From NCBI GenBank assembly GCA_913047625.1, contig CAJWUJ010000004.1:1-64000 (forward strand): a stretch of 64,000 bases of DNA. Reading direction: 5' to 3'. The DNA is from an uncultured Dehalococcoidia bacterium. GTDB taxonomy: Bacteria > Chloroflexota > Dehalococcoidia > Lucifugimonadales > CAJWUJ01. Made by a program: the position numbers and the translations under genes. Below the pieces are notes generated by a model, which was not told the DNA's origin, ran no database searches, and saw only the letters and a list, made by a program, of their open reading frames with translations. Every line of letters begins with the position of its first letter. The first letter of the stretch is position 1. Below are positions 1 to 8,717 of this stretch, piece after piece.

Positions 1-302
1 TTCCTTATGTTCTCGATCGGATGGACCATGAAGCTGAACACGCTGAGGGATTGAAAATGAAACCTAGCGAGTACTGGGGACGACAGGGAGCTTCCACTTA
101 TCAGAATGAAGGTATTGCTAGTCAGATTATTCCGATGGTTGGTGAAGATAACGTAATGTGGGGTTCAGATTATCCTCATCCTGATGGAACTTGGCCAGAT
201 TCCCGTAAGTATATTGCTTCCAATCTTAAAACATTGGACAATCCAACTGTATTTGATAAGGTGATTTACGGCAATACGAAGAGGCTATACGGGTTTTCCT
301 AG
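1..302 (+). CDS. Amidohydrolase-2 family protein, 3' end only
   Basis: This is the C-terminal part of a metal-dependent amidohydrolase (amidohydrolase_2, TIM-barrel hydrolase/decarboxylase family). The ORF track starts it at an internal ATG, but the frame is open to the window edge. The residues before that ATG (PYVLDRM) match PYLLDRM in the complete paralogue at 2559-3674, so the gene begins upstream of the window. The motif MWGSDYPHPDGTWPDS, with the conserved metal-site Asp of the family, is shared exactly with that paralogue. The substrate is unknown. The stop lies about 37 bases before the cytidylyltransferase gene. Confidence 0.85.
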   Translation, partial: PYVLDRMDHEAEHAEGLKMKPSEYWGRQGASTYQNEGIASQIIPMVGEDNVMWGSDYPHPDGTWPDSRKYIASNLKTLDNPTVFDKVIYGNTKRLYGFS

Positions 303-339
303 TCGCTCTTTCACTATTGCTTAATACTGGTTCTGTTGC

Positions 340-1101
340 ATGTCAAACAATAAGGATTCTCAATCAGATTTGAATGCTGGTAGCGTTTTAAATAAAACAA
401 TATTAGGGATAATTGTAGCAAGAGGCGGATCCAAAGGCTTGCCTGGCAAACATTTAATGGATCTTGGAGGTAAGCCTCTTATAGCATATTCAATAGACTC
501 TGCCTTGTCTTCAAAAAAACTAGACAAAACAATCCTATCTACTGATGACGAAGGAATAAGGCAAACTGCCATTAATTTGGGAGTAGAAGCCCCATTTTTA
601 AGACCATCTGAATTTGCCAAGGATAAATCTACGGTATTTCCTGCTATAAGGCATGCAGTTAAATGGCTACACGAAAACGAAGATTATAGGCCTGAATATA
701 TACTATTGCTTCAAGCTGCGTCTGGCGTTTTCAGAACACCAGAGGATATAGATAACTGTATAGACTTAATATTAGAGAAAAATGCGGACTCAGTTGTAAC
801 ATACACTAAACCTAAGCAACATCCATTCTGGATGAAAAAACTAGTAGATGATGGAAGACTAGAGGAATATATTCCTGGCAGTGAAAACCCTGCAAATTTA
901 CAAAGACAATGGTTGCCTGAAGTCTATTATCCGACAGGATCTGTCTATGTAGCTAAAACATCTATAATTGAAAAACAAGACTCATTCTATTCAAAAAAAT
1001 CTTACCCATATTTCATTGAACAAGAAAGAGCAATAGATATAGATTCCTTAAACGATCTTCTACTAGCAAGGGCAATTATAGGAGCGCAGAGCAATATTTG
1101 A
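340..1101 (+). CDS. Acylneuraminate/CMP-sugar cytidylyltransferase family protein
   Basis: The 253-aa product has the nucleotide-binding signature of the NeuA/KdsB-like cytidylyltransferases near its N-terminus (IIVARGGSKGLPGKH, about residues 24-38), followed by KPLIAYSID. Family members transfer CMP from CTP to a nine-carbon sugar acid such as sialic, pseudaminic or legionaminic acid, or to related sugars, for surface glycans. The length is typical. No sugar-acid synthase or epimerase is nearby, so the substrate cannot be named. The start is the first ATG. I see no clear ribosome binding site, and the gene may be translated as the second gene after the amidohydrolase. About 160 bases without recognisable features separate it from the convergent MFS gene. 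Confidence 0.8.
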   Translation: MSNNKDSQSDLNAGSVLNKTILGIIVARGGSKGLPGKHLMDLGGKPLIAYSIDSALSSKKLDKTILSTDDEGIRQTAINLGVEAPFLRPSEFAKDKSTVFPAIRHAVKWLHENEDYRPEYILLLQAASGVFRTPEDIDNCIDLILEKNADSVVTYTKPKQHPFWMKKLVDDGRLEEYIPGSENPANLQRQWLPEVYYPTGSVYVAKTSIIEKQDSFYSKKSYPYFIEQERAIDIDSLNDLLLARAIIGAQSNI

Positions 1102-1260
1102 TTTTCAAATATACAGTGACGTGCTAATAGCAACGAACATCTAGTATTTGCCTAGCGTACTGTGAATTCCTGGCCATAGAATTTAGAACTACTAGACCCA
1201 AACAAGTGAATTTCTTAGGTTAAAGAAAAGGCTGAGCGACCTTTCGAGGGATTATTTCAG

Positions 1261-2478
1261 TTAGCTTCTCTTCTTTTGTATGAGTATGTATAGGGCACCC
1301 CCTACCAATGATATAGCTAAGAATATGCATGGCAAAAGAAATGCATCCAGATAAGCAGATTTGCTAAGAGCTCCTTCTGCAAAGGTGGTTTTTGATTGAT
1401 TCTCGAGCACAACTCCCATGAGCCATGGCAATATAAATGCAGGTAAGAAATTTAAGGTATTCATTGTACCGATGGCTGCTCCTGTTTGCGATTCAGGTAC
1501 ATATCCAGTAATGATTGGTACTGAAATAAAGTAAACAGCAAACAATCCGCCTAACAGAAAACTACTTATCCACAAAATACTTGGTGCAGAATTACCGGCT
1601 AAAACAAAAGCTAATTGTAGTAAACATGTTGTGATTGCTCCTAAAACAAAAACTACTGTCTTTTTCCTATCTCTCACATAACGACTGACTAGAAGGCTTC
1701 CAATTACCACACCTAGGGACATTAATCCGGGAATTACTCCTGTTATTTCAGTGGTATATCCAAGGACATCGCTAGTGAAACTCGGTAGCCATGCCAGGAA
1801 CCCAAACTGACCTCCATTCCAGAAACCTGCTACTACAACTATTGGCCAGAAGTATTTATGCTTTAAGGCCATATAAATCCCAGAGAGAACGTTTTTCCCA
1901 TGTGGTTGTAATATGCGTGGATAAGAAGAATTATATACCCACAGTAGAAAACTAGAGCCAATTAATGGTAACAGGATCAATAGGGTTGTTTCGCGCCATG
2001 AAAACCAAGCTAGCAGAATAGGAAGCCCTATTAGGGCTGCGATTTGCCCGATACCTTGGCCTGTTACTAAAATGGACACAGCCCTGGTATGGTTTTCTTT
2101 ATACGTTTCAGCTAATTGCTTTAACATAGCTTGCCAGGCCAATCCATCTATGAGTCCGGCAAAGGCTTTGATTAGCATTGCAATAAGAAGAGTCCTGGAA
2201 AAAGCCAATCCAATGGTGCCAAGAATCAATCCAACTGTTGAGATCCTCAGTAAGCGAACGCAGTGTACGCGATCTGAAAGTAATCCCCCCGGAATTTGCA
2301 TTGCAGCATAAACTGGGAAGTAAATTGCTGCCAGAAGGCCTGCGGAAGAGGCGGTCAATCCAAAATCTGACGGTAGTGTAGATGCACCTATGTAAACTGG
2401 TATCGCAAACCTAGGGATCTGGATACTTGCCCATAGACAAAAAAGCGAAGTCAGTGATCTCTTTTTGTCATACGGCAA
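1261..2478 (-). CDS. Major facilitator superfamily transporter
   Basis: The 405-aa protein consists almost entirely of hydrophobic segments with short charged loops, consistent with twelve membrane helices. The loop after the second helix (GGLLSDRVHCVRLLR) resembles the G-x-L-[SA]-D-R motif A of the MFS. A Gly/Ala-rich helix and a second RYVRDRKK loop begin the second half. The substrate cannot be told from sequence. It is the last gene of the minus-strand run rraA-opp-capA-amidohydrolase-MFS, with an 80-base gap from the amidohydrolase, so it may export or import a compound handled by those enzymes (inference). Confidence 0.85.
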   Translation of the reverse strand: MPYDKKRSLTSLFCLWASIQIPRFAIPVYIGASTLPSDFGLTASSAGLLAAIYFPVYAAMQIPGGLLSDRVHCVRLLRISTVGLILGTIGLAFSRTLLIAMLIKAFAGLIDGLAWQAMLKQLAETYKENHTRAVSILVTGQGIGQIAALIGLPILLAWFSWRETTLLILLPLIGSSFLLWVYNSSYPRILQPHGKNVLSGIYMALKHKYFWPIVVVAGFWNGGQFGFLAWLPSFTSDVLGYTTEITGVIPGLMSLGVVIGSLLVSRYVRDRKKTVVFVLGAITTCLLQLAFVLAGNSAPSILWISSFLLGGLFAVYFISVPIITGYVPESQTGAAIGTMNTLNFLPAFILPWLMGVVLENQSKTTFAEGALSKSAYLDAFLLPCIFLAISLVGGALYILIQKKRS

Positions 2479-2558
2479 CGTTATGCTCTAACTCTTTTGT
2501 AATTTCCGCTAGTATGTAGCCATGTGTAAGTAAAATTCTGAACTACGGTTAAATAGCA

Positions 2559-3674
2559 CTACAGGTTGTATAACTTACGAACATTATTGTTGGTTATATT
2601 ACTCTTAATTTCTGCTTCAACTCCCGCAAATCCTTTTTCGAGAAAGGCCGGGGAGTCAGGCCAGGTTCCGTCTGGATGAGGGTAATCAGAGCCCCACATA
2701 AAGTTATCTGGAGCATATTGGCGAGCTAAGTGTGGTCCTACATTATCTTGCTGATAAGTTGCAAACACTTGTCGTCTAAATAAATCGCTCGGACGAGTTT
2801 TTATTAGCTTACTATAGTGCCAGTCGTAGTTGTCAGCCCACTCGTAGTCCATTCTGTCCAGCAAATAGGGAATCCATCCAATTCCTGATTCTGCTAAAAC
2901 TACTTTGAGGCCTGGATGGCGTTCTAAGGCTCCACACATTACTATTGAGGCCAAAGCCTCATCTGATTGCATAGCGGCCACGCAAAGTCCTGCAGCCGCA
3001 CTAGCTGGTTCAGGTGAAAAATGGCTGACTGTAGTAGTACCTACCCTAATATGGAAGGATAGAACAAGTTCATGTTCTTCTGCAGCGGCCCAAAGTGGCT
3101 CCCATACTTCATGCCAAATTGGTTGGCTCGCGAAAGCAAAAGCAAATTCTGCTCCTTTAAGACCCAGTCCATTTTTGCCAATTCTCTTTACCTCGTCTAC
3201 TGCTGCTTCAGGGGAATGACATGGTAATAAGCCCAAGCCTATTAAGCGATTCGGATCTTTTGAGTTGAAGTCGGCAATGAAATTATTATACGCAAAAAGA
3301 GATGCGTATAATTGATCATGATCATCTTTCAAAGAGTCTACAAGACGGAAAATCCCATAGATAACCTCTCCGTCGACTTTATCAAGATCTTGATCCGCTA
3401 TGCGTAACGTTGGATCAGCTGGCCTGTTTTCATCGGAAAAGAAGCCTACCTCTCTCATTCTTTTTCCTCGATCACCTCGATCTGCTAGTTCAGCCCAGCG
3501 AAGACCCCATGGAGATAGTTCTTTGTCTCCTAGAACCCATGACATACCATTTTTGGTCTCTTGAACCTGGGGTACATTATCGCGTTCTGAAGCTGCGATA
3601 TTCCGTGTAAAGGCATCAACTGGAAGGAATCCAAGATCCATATGTGAATCTGCTGAAAATACACCAAAAGTCAT
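2559..3674 (-). CDS. Amidohydrolase-2 family metal-dependent hydrolase
   Basis: This 371-aa protein of the amidohydrolase_2 family starts with FGVFSADSHMDL, where the DSHMD-type motif replaces the usual D-x-H metal site. It ends with MWGSDYPHPDGTWPDS. Relatives hydrolyse C-O/C-N bonds or decarboxylate aromatic and heterocyclic acids. The ORF track begins at a TTG five codons earlier, but the sequence AGGAGG lies between that TTG and the ATG at 3674, so the ATG is the better start. The upstream capA-like gene ends 18 bases away, suggesting co-transcription. It is paralogous to the truncated gene at the window start. The substrate is unknown. Confidence 0.85.
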   Translation of the reverse strand: MTFGVFSADSHMDLGFLPVDAFTRNIAASERDNVPQVQETKNGMSWVLGDKELSPWGLRWAELADRGDRGKRMREVGFFSDENRPADPTLRIADQDLDKVDGEVIYGIFRLVDSLKDDHDQLYASLFAYNNFIADFNSKDPNRLIGLGLLPCHSPEAAVDEVKRIGKNGLGLKGAEFAFAFASQPIWHEVWEPLWAAAEEHELVLSFHIRVGTTTVSHFSPEPASAAAGLCVAAMQSDEALASIVMCGALERHPGLKVVLAESGIGWIPYLLDRMDYEWADNYDWHYSKLIKTRPSDLFRRQVFATYQQDNVGPHLARQYAPDNFMWGSDYPHPDGTWPDSPAFLEKGFAGVEAEIKSNITNNNVRKLYNL

Positions 3675-3692
3675 ATCTCCTCCTGACAACTA

Positions 3693-4775
3693 TTATAAGA
3701 TAATGTTAGCTTTAGAAACATTCCTGACTATTCTTGTTCCGTACGGTTTGGATAAGGAATTCAGTCTATCAAGTATTGAAATAGAGGCCTCTTCGTCAGC
3801 TAATTCAGGCTCGCCAAGACTGTTACCACGTATACATGTTAATTGGCAACTTGTAATTTGTCCATTATCAATTGTCACCTTTGGGATAACCGTATCCGGT
3901 GACTGCCTGCTATATGCTTCGTTCATATCATAATGACTTCTGAATGATAAATATGGGTTAGCATAAGTAGGATCTAGTTTATGAAAAATAAAATTTCCGA
4001 GGTCATAAAATATCAACTTGCTGTTATATATTTCAATGGCTTGTAGTTTATGGCTATTATGTCCAATAAAAATATCGCAGCCGGCATTAATTACTGCATG
4101 GGCTAGTTCTACTTGGTAGTCAGCCTGTCCTTCCATCCATGTAGCACCTCCGTGACAGGCTAGCACTACAACATCTGCTTCTTTTTTAGCATTACTCACT
4201 GTGGCGCAGAGATCTTTAAGATCCTGTGCTAAGACTGTGCTGACAATAGGAGGGTTGAATAAAGGGCTTTCATCTAGTTGTCCGGTCATCACCGCCCACT
4301 GTATTTCTACATGAACAGGGTTTAATCCCGGACGAAATTCGCCAGCGGCAGAGCCTCTGGGCAACTGTGAGGAACAGCCAATGTAGGCGACCTTTGTATT
4401 GTTTGACTCTAACACCCGATATTCCCTTGCTGAAGAAATATCTTTACCTGCTCCTACATATGGGATATTGGCATTTGTCAGAGCCTTCATGGTATCAAAC
4501 AACCCGCCGTAACCCCAGTCCATCGTATGGTTATTCGCAACTGTAACTATACTAAATCCAAGATTGTGAAGTTCAGAAGTGATACTGGGATCACTATAAA
4601 CTACAAATGTTTTCTCTGTAGGATATGCAGGAGGTTCCTTTTTGGTGAGGACTTGTTCTAAATTAGCAAAAACAAGGTTTCCTTCCTGTAGCGCAGTCAC
4701 AACGGCATCTAGTTCTTTAGTTCTTTGTAAGGGTGAGCTAATGAAGGTATCACCTACGAAAGTTAGGGTAGTCAT
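3693..4775 (-). CDS. CapA family (poly-gamma-glutamate capsule-type) metallophosphatase-fold protein
   Basis: The 360-aa protein carries the CapA/PgsA-type metallophosphoesterase signature in order: FVGDTFIS near the start, ANLEQVL, VANNHTMDWG, ACHGGATW and GHNSHKLQ. These provide the Asp, Asn, His and GH-x-x-H metal ligands of the fold. CapA proteins act in poly-gamma-glutamate capsule synthesis, but many family members are cytoplasmic enzymes of unknown role. I see no signal peptide or membrane anchor here, so a soluble hydrolase is likely. A strong GGGAGG ribosome site precedes the start. It sits between the ABC transporter and the amidohydrolase in one operon, which suggests a role in processing imported material (inference). 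Confidence 0.8.
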   Translation of the reverse strand: MTTLTFVGDTFISSPLQRTKELDAVVTALQEGNLVFANLEQVLTKKEPPAYPTEKTFVVYSDPSITSELHNLGFSIVTVANNHTMDWGYGGLFDTMKALTNANIPYVGAGKDISSAREYRVLESNNTKVAYIGCSSQLPRGSAAGEFRPGLNPVHVEIQWAVMTGQLDESPLFNPPIVSTVLAQDLKDLCATVSNAKKEADVVVLACHGGATWMEGQADYQVELAHAVINAGCDIFIGHNSHKLQAIEIYNSKLIFYDLGNFIFHKLDPTYANPYLSFRSHYDMNEAYSRQSPDTVIPKVTIDNGQITSCQLTCIRGNSLGEPELADEEASISILDRLNSLSKPYGTRIVRNVSKANIIL

Positions 4776-4824
4776 TCATCTCCCTCCCATTAAGTTAATA
4801 GGTCGCCAAGATTCTTGCAGGATT

Positions 4825-5841
4825 CTATTTAGCCCATTCATGAGCTCTGATACAAGCAACTTTGTGATCTGCAGCCATATCTTTAAGCTCTGGTACTTGG
4901 ACCTTGCACTCGTCTATTGCCATTGGACATCTGGTATGGAACACACAACCTGAAGGAGGATTTAGAGGAGTAGGTAATTCCCCTTCCATGGCAGTTCGAT
5001 TGCGAGTTCTTTCTAGAACAGGATCAGGTATTGGTACAGCTGATAAGAGGGCTTGAGTATAAGGATGTAAAGGTTTGTTATATAGATCTTCACTGTTGGC
5101 TAACTCTACAATATGCCCCAAGTACATTACTGCCACTCGATCACTTATATGTTTAACTACAGCCAAATCATGTGCAATAAAAATATAGGTAAGATTGAAT
5201 TCACTCTTAAGGTCTTCCAGGAGATTGAGTACCTGGGCTTGAATGGATACGTCTAACGCAGATACTGGCTCATCGCACACAATCAAAGATGGCTTAAGGG
5301 CAATGGCTCTGGCTACTCCTACCCGCTGTCTTTGACCGCCGCTAAGTTCATGCGGATATCTATGCCTCATATATTCTGGTAACCCGACTAACTTAACGAG
5401 CTCAGCTGTCCACTCTTGCCTCTCTTTTTTGTTGGCGGGGTCATTATGGATCACCATAGGTTCTTCTATGATGCTTCCGACTGTCATTCTAGGATTGAGG
5501 GAGGCGTACGGATCTTGAAAAATAAGCTGAGCATCTCTCCTGAATTGTTTCAGATCCTTTCCCTTGATGCTGTGCACATCCATTTGATTGAAAGACACTT
5601 CGCCATCAGTTATGGGATGAAGTCGTAACAATGTACGACCTAAGGTGCTTTTCCCGCAGCCGCTTTCCCCTACCAGGCCCACGGTTTCTCCTCCGTATAC
5701 TGCAAGATCGACACCGTCAACTGCTTTAACAGAGGCTACAGTCTTATTAAGAAGACCGCGCTTAACAGGAAAGTGTTTCTTTACCCTTCGCAACTCAAGC
5801 AAAGGAGTTTTGTTGGTGGGTGGTTGTTTTTTTGTGGTCAC
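4825..5841 (-). CDS. Oligopeptide/dipeptide ABC transporter ATP-binding protein (OppF/DppF type)
   Basis: ATPase subunit of a peptide/nickel-class ABC importer. Visible motifs are Walker A (GESGCGKST), the Q-loop (LIFQDPYASLNPRM), the signature (LSGGQRQR), Walker B (LIVCDEPVSALD) and the H-loop (FIAHDL). The C-terminal oligo_HPY region (LHPYTQALLSAVP, then Cys residues in CVFHTRCPMA) is typical of Opp/Dpp ATPases and can hold an Fe-S cluster. I place the start at the GTG at 5841 rather than the ATG at 5874. It gives a 4-base GTGA overlap with the upstream ATPase gene and has GGAG seven bases before it. Partner of the ATPase at 5838-6824. Confidence 0.88.
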   Translation of the reverse strand: MTTKKQPPTNKTPLLELRRVKKHFPVKRGLLNKTVASVKAVDGVDLAVYGGETVGLVGESGCGKSTLGRTLLRLHPITDGEVSFNQMDVHSIKGKDLKQFRRDAQLIFQDPYASLNPRMTVGSIIEEPMVIHNDPANKKERQEWTAELVKLVGLPEYMRHRYPHELSGGQRQRVGVARAIALKPSLIVCDEPVSALDVSIQAQVLNLLEDLKSEFNLTYIFIAHDLAVVKHISDRVAVMYLGHIVELANSEDLYNKPLHPYTQALLSAVPIPDPVLERTRNRTAMEGELPTPLNPPSGCVFHTRCPMAIDECKVQVPELKDMAADHKVACIRAHEWAK

Positions 5842-6824
5842 GACTTTACTCCAATCGTATCCTTGATCCAACAAGCTGATACATGGCTGTCACTCACTGT
5901 CTCTAATTCTGGCATTGCTTCGGTGCATTTCGCATGGACGTACTTGCATCTGTCGGCAAATCGACATCCTGGAGGTAAGTTTCGCAAGTCGGGTGGCAAG
6001 CCAGGGATTGGCTGAAGTCTTTCCGCCCTTGCATCTAATCTTGGTACAGACTGAAGTAATCCTTCTGTATAGGGGTGTCTGACATTTTTGAAGATTTCCT
6101 CGCACGTCCCTGATTCCACAATCTTCCCTGCATACATGATGTTAACTGTATCAGCATAGCGTGCGACAACACCTAAGTTGTGCGTTATTATAACCATAGC
6201 AGTCTTAGTCTCTTCAATTACTTTTTCCATTACTTCTAATATCTGTGCCTGAATAGTGACATCCAAGTTAGTGGTTGGTTCATCAGCGATAATGAGTTTA
6301 GGATCACAACTAAGGGCCATAGCAATCATGACTCTCTGACGCATCCCGCCTGAAAATTGGTGGGGGTAATCATCAAGTCTCTTGCGACCATCAGAAATGC
6401 CGACGAGGTCCAGTAACTCAACTGCCCTATCAACACATTGAGCTTCAGTAAGGTTTAAGTGGAGCTTCATAGGCTCTACTAGCTGATATTTTATGGTAAG
6501 CACAGGATTAAGAGATGTCATCGGATCTTGAAACACCATAGCAATTTGCTTTCCTCGGATTTTCCTCATTTCTGAATCAGATGCTTTCAATATGTCATTT
6601 CCTTGGTAAATAACCTTACCATTGACTGTTTTACCAGGAGGTGATGGTACCAAGCGCATTACGGAGAGTGCGCTAACACTTTTGCCACATCCGCTTTCAC
6701 CAACAATTGCTACAGTTTCTCCCTCATGAACAGAGTAAGAAATTCCGTCAACTGCTTTAACTACACCGTTGGAAGTATAGAAATAGGTCTTTAAATCTTC
6801 AATTTGTAACAGTGGTGGTTGCAT
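5838..6824 (-). CDS. Oligopeptide/dipeptide ABC transporter ATP-binding protein (OppD/DppD type)
   Basis: The 328-aa ATPase subunit has Walker A (GESGCGKSV), the Q-loop (MVFQDPMTSLNPVL), the signature (FSGGMRQRV), Walker B (LIIADEPTTNLD) and an H-loop written as ITHNL. The oligo_HPY-type C-terminus includes RHPYTEGLLQSVP and a Cys-containing GCRFADRCKY segment. It forms the heterodimeric ATPase with the downstream gene and powers uptake through the two permeases encoded just upstream. The permease gene at 6827 ends two bases before its start codon, so the genes are translationally close. The substrate class is peptides or similar small polar molecules; the exact substrate is unknown. Confidence 0.9.
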   Translation of the reverse strand: MQPPLLQIEDLKTYFYTSNGVVKAVDGISYSVHEGETVAIVGESGCGKSVSALSVMRLVPSPPGKTVNGKVIYQGNDILKASDSEMRKIRGKQIAMVFQDPMTSLNPVLTIKYQLVEPMKLHLNLTEAQCVDRAVELLDLVGISDGRKRLDDYPHQFSGGMRQRVMIAMALSCDPKLIIADEPTTNLDVTIQAQILEVMEKVIEETKTAMVIITHNLGVVARYADTVNIMYAGKIVESGTCEEIFKNVRHPYTEGLLQSVPRLDARAERLQPIPGLPPDLRNLPPGCRFADRCKYVHAKCTEAMPELETVSDSHVSACWIKDTIGVKS

Positions 6825-6826
6825 AC

Positions 6827-7759
6827 CTATTCCTTACCTCGAAGTGCTGGATCCATTTTGTCACGTAAACTATCACCCAGAAAGTTCGCAGCCATTACTA
6901 TCAGTGAAAGAGCTAAGCCTGGATATAATACGGTCCACCATGCTTTGCTTAGGTAAGGCCTAGCATCTGCTAGCATTGAACCCCAAGCTGGTGTTGGCGG
7001 CCGGATACCTATGGTTAGGAAGGATAGCGTAGCTTCCAGGAGAATTAAACGACCGAGCTGAAAACCTGCGACTACTAAAATAGGAGCCATTGTGTTAGGC
7101 AATATATGCCTGAGGATAATTCTGATATCAGATCCACCAAGAGCTCGGATAGCCGTTATATATTCCCGCTCTCTTATGGCAAGGGCCTGTCCTCGAGTAA
7201 CTCGCGCAAACTCGACCCAGCCTCTGACTGCCACAATGATGATTAAATTAGCCACGTCGGTACCTATTAATGCTGCCCATACGATAGCTATTAAAATATA
7301 AGGAAAGCTCAGATACGCATCAACCACCCGCATGGCAATACGATCAAACCAGCCTCCTCTATATCCAGCCAATAAGCCAACAAAAATTCCTACTGTTCCT
7401 CCGATAAGTAAACCTGCTCCGCCAACTATGAGAGATGCTCTTGCGCCCCAAAGCAACCGAGACCAAACATCTCTGCCTAAATGGTCAGTACCCATGAAAT
7501 GAGAGTTACCATTCTTATCAATATAGCCAGGTTCCTGATGTCTGTCTGTGAGCGTATTTAAAGTGGGGTCATGCATTGTAAACCACTGTGGGGCTACAGC
7601 AACCAAGATAAAACCAAATATCACTAATAATGAAACAACGAACGCAATATTGCCAGAAATCTTCCCTTTGATGAATGAGTTTATTACTCTGGTGAGAAGG
7701 CTTGGTGGAGATAAGGATTTGAACTCGCCGGTTGTATTTTTAGTCTCTTTAGTGATCAT
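6827..7759 (-). CDS. ABC transporter permease (OppC/DppC type)
   Basis: The 310-aa inner-membrane permease has an N-terminal cytoplasmic stretch, a first membrane helix near residues 35-60, the periplasmic GTDHLGRDVWSRLLWGARASL segment characteristic of OppC/DppC proteins, and later helices. The EAA loop (EYITAIRALGGSDIRIILRHILPN) contacts the ATPases. It pairs with the permease at 7756-8673, whose stop overlaps its start by 4 bases (ATGA). The system resembles dipeptide/oligopeptide/nickel importers. No substrate-binding protein gene is present in this operon. Confidence 0.9.
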   Translation of the reverse strand: MITKETKNTTGEFKSLSPPSLLTRVINSFIKGKISGNIAFVVSLLVIFGFILVAVAPQWFTMHDPTLNTLTDRHQEPGYIDKNGNSHFMGTDHLGRDVWSRLLWGARASLIVGGAGLLIGGTVGIFVGLLAGYRGGWFDRIAMRVVDAYLSFPYILIAIVWAALIGTDVANLIIIVAVRGWVEFARVTRGQALAIREREYITAIRALGGSDIRIILRHILPNTMAPILVVAGFQLGRLILLEATLSFLTIGIRPPTPAWGSMLADARPYLSKAWWTVLYPGLALSLIVMAANFLGDSLRDKMDPALRGKE

Positions 7760-8673
7760 GATACTCTTATCCTGGGATCAAGTTGTCCATAGAGGATATC
7801 AACTAGTAAGTTAATAGTTGTCACCAGCATGCCTGCAATCATGACACCGCCAACAACTACAGGGTAATCTCTGTACATAACTGAGCCTATTATTAAATAT
7901 CCAATACCCGGCCAAGCAAAGATTGGTTCGATCACAATAGCACCGAGCATCATCTGGCTGAGCTGTATGCCGGCCATAGTGAGGACAGGAAGAGCAGCGT
8001 TCTGCATACAGTGTCTATAAATAACTGCAAATTCCTTTATGCCCTTGGATCGTGCTGTTCTCACGTAGTCTTGATGAATCACTTCCAGCATTTCAGCCCT
8101 GAATAATCTCAGTAAGACTGCTAGTTGATAAAATGAAAGAGCAGTAATTGGTAGAATGGCTTCTTTGATACCGGCTCCTGATACCGGAAGGAGTTGCCAG
8201 TTAACCGCAACTATCAACATGAGCATCATCGCAACCCAAAAGCTTGGCATCGACTGGCCAAAAACAGCTATAAGTCTAATAATCAAGTCAATAAAAGAAC
8301 CTCGCTTTATAGCTGCTATAGTACCTAGTGGGATGGCTAAAATAACTGACACTGAAATCGCTCCGAACGCCAAGATCATTGTCCATTTCAATGCTTCAAG
8401 AACCATAGGTAGAACAGGGGTCATATATTTGAATGAATAGACTGCCCCGCCTCCCGTAAAGAAGTCTGCCATAAAGCGTATGTACTGGACATATAAAGGG
8501 TCATTGAGGCCCAGTTTTTCTTCCAGCTCAAGCATGGCATCTCTTTCCATATCAGCGGATATCAGCATAGCTGCTGCATTCCCACTTGCTTGGACGAAAA
8601 GGAATACAACAATACTTACGATAAACACTGTCACTATAGCTGTTAAAATTCGTTGTATCAGAAAGGTCTGCAT
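7756..8673 (-). CDS. ABC transporter permease (OppB/DppB type)
   Basis: The 305-aa permease begins with the typical FLIQRILTAIVTVFIVSIVVFLF membrane segment of DppB/OppB proteins. It has an EAA loop at YVRTARSKGIKEFAVIYRHCMQNA and the family's C-terminal PIFAWPGIGYLIIGSVMYRDYPVV region. It forms the channel with the OppC-type protein. It is the first transporter gene after the rraA-like gene, 44 bases downstream of it. I expect it to be transcribed from the promoter at 9422-9450 together with the rest of the operon. Confidence 0.9.
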   Translation of the reverse strand: MQTFLIQRILTAIVTVFIVSIVVFLFVQASGNAAAMLISADMERDAMLELEEKLGLNDPLYVQYIRFMADFFTGGGAVYSFKYMTPVLPMVLEALKWTMILAFGAISVSVILAIPLGTIAAIKRGSFIDLIIRLIAVFGQSMPSFWVAMMLMLIVAVNWQLLPVSGAGIKEAILPITALSFYQLAVLLRLFRAEMLEVIHQDYVRTARSKGIKEFAVIYRHCMQNAALPVLTMAGIQLSQMMLGAIVIEPIFAWPGIGYLIIGSVMYRDYPVVVGGVMIAGMLVTTINLLVDILYGQLDPRIRVS

Positions 8674-8717
8674 ATGGATCTCTCGGGGTGAATTAGAATC
8701 AGAATTAAATCTGTAAT

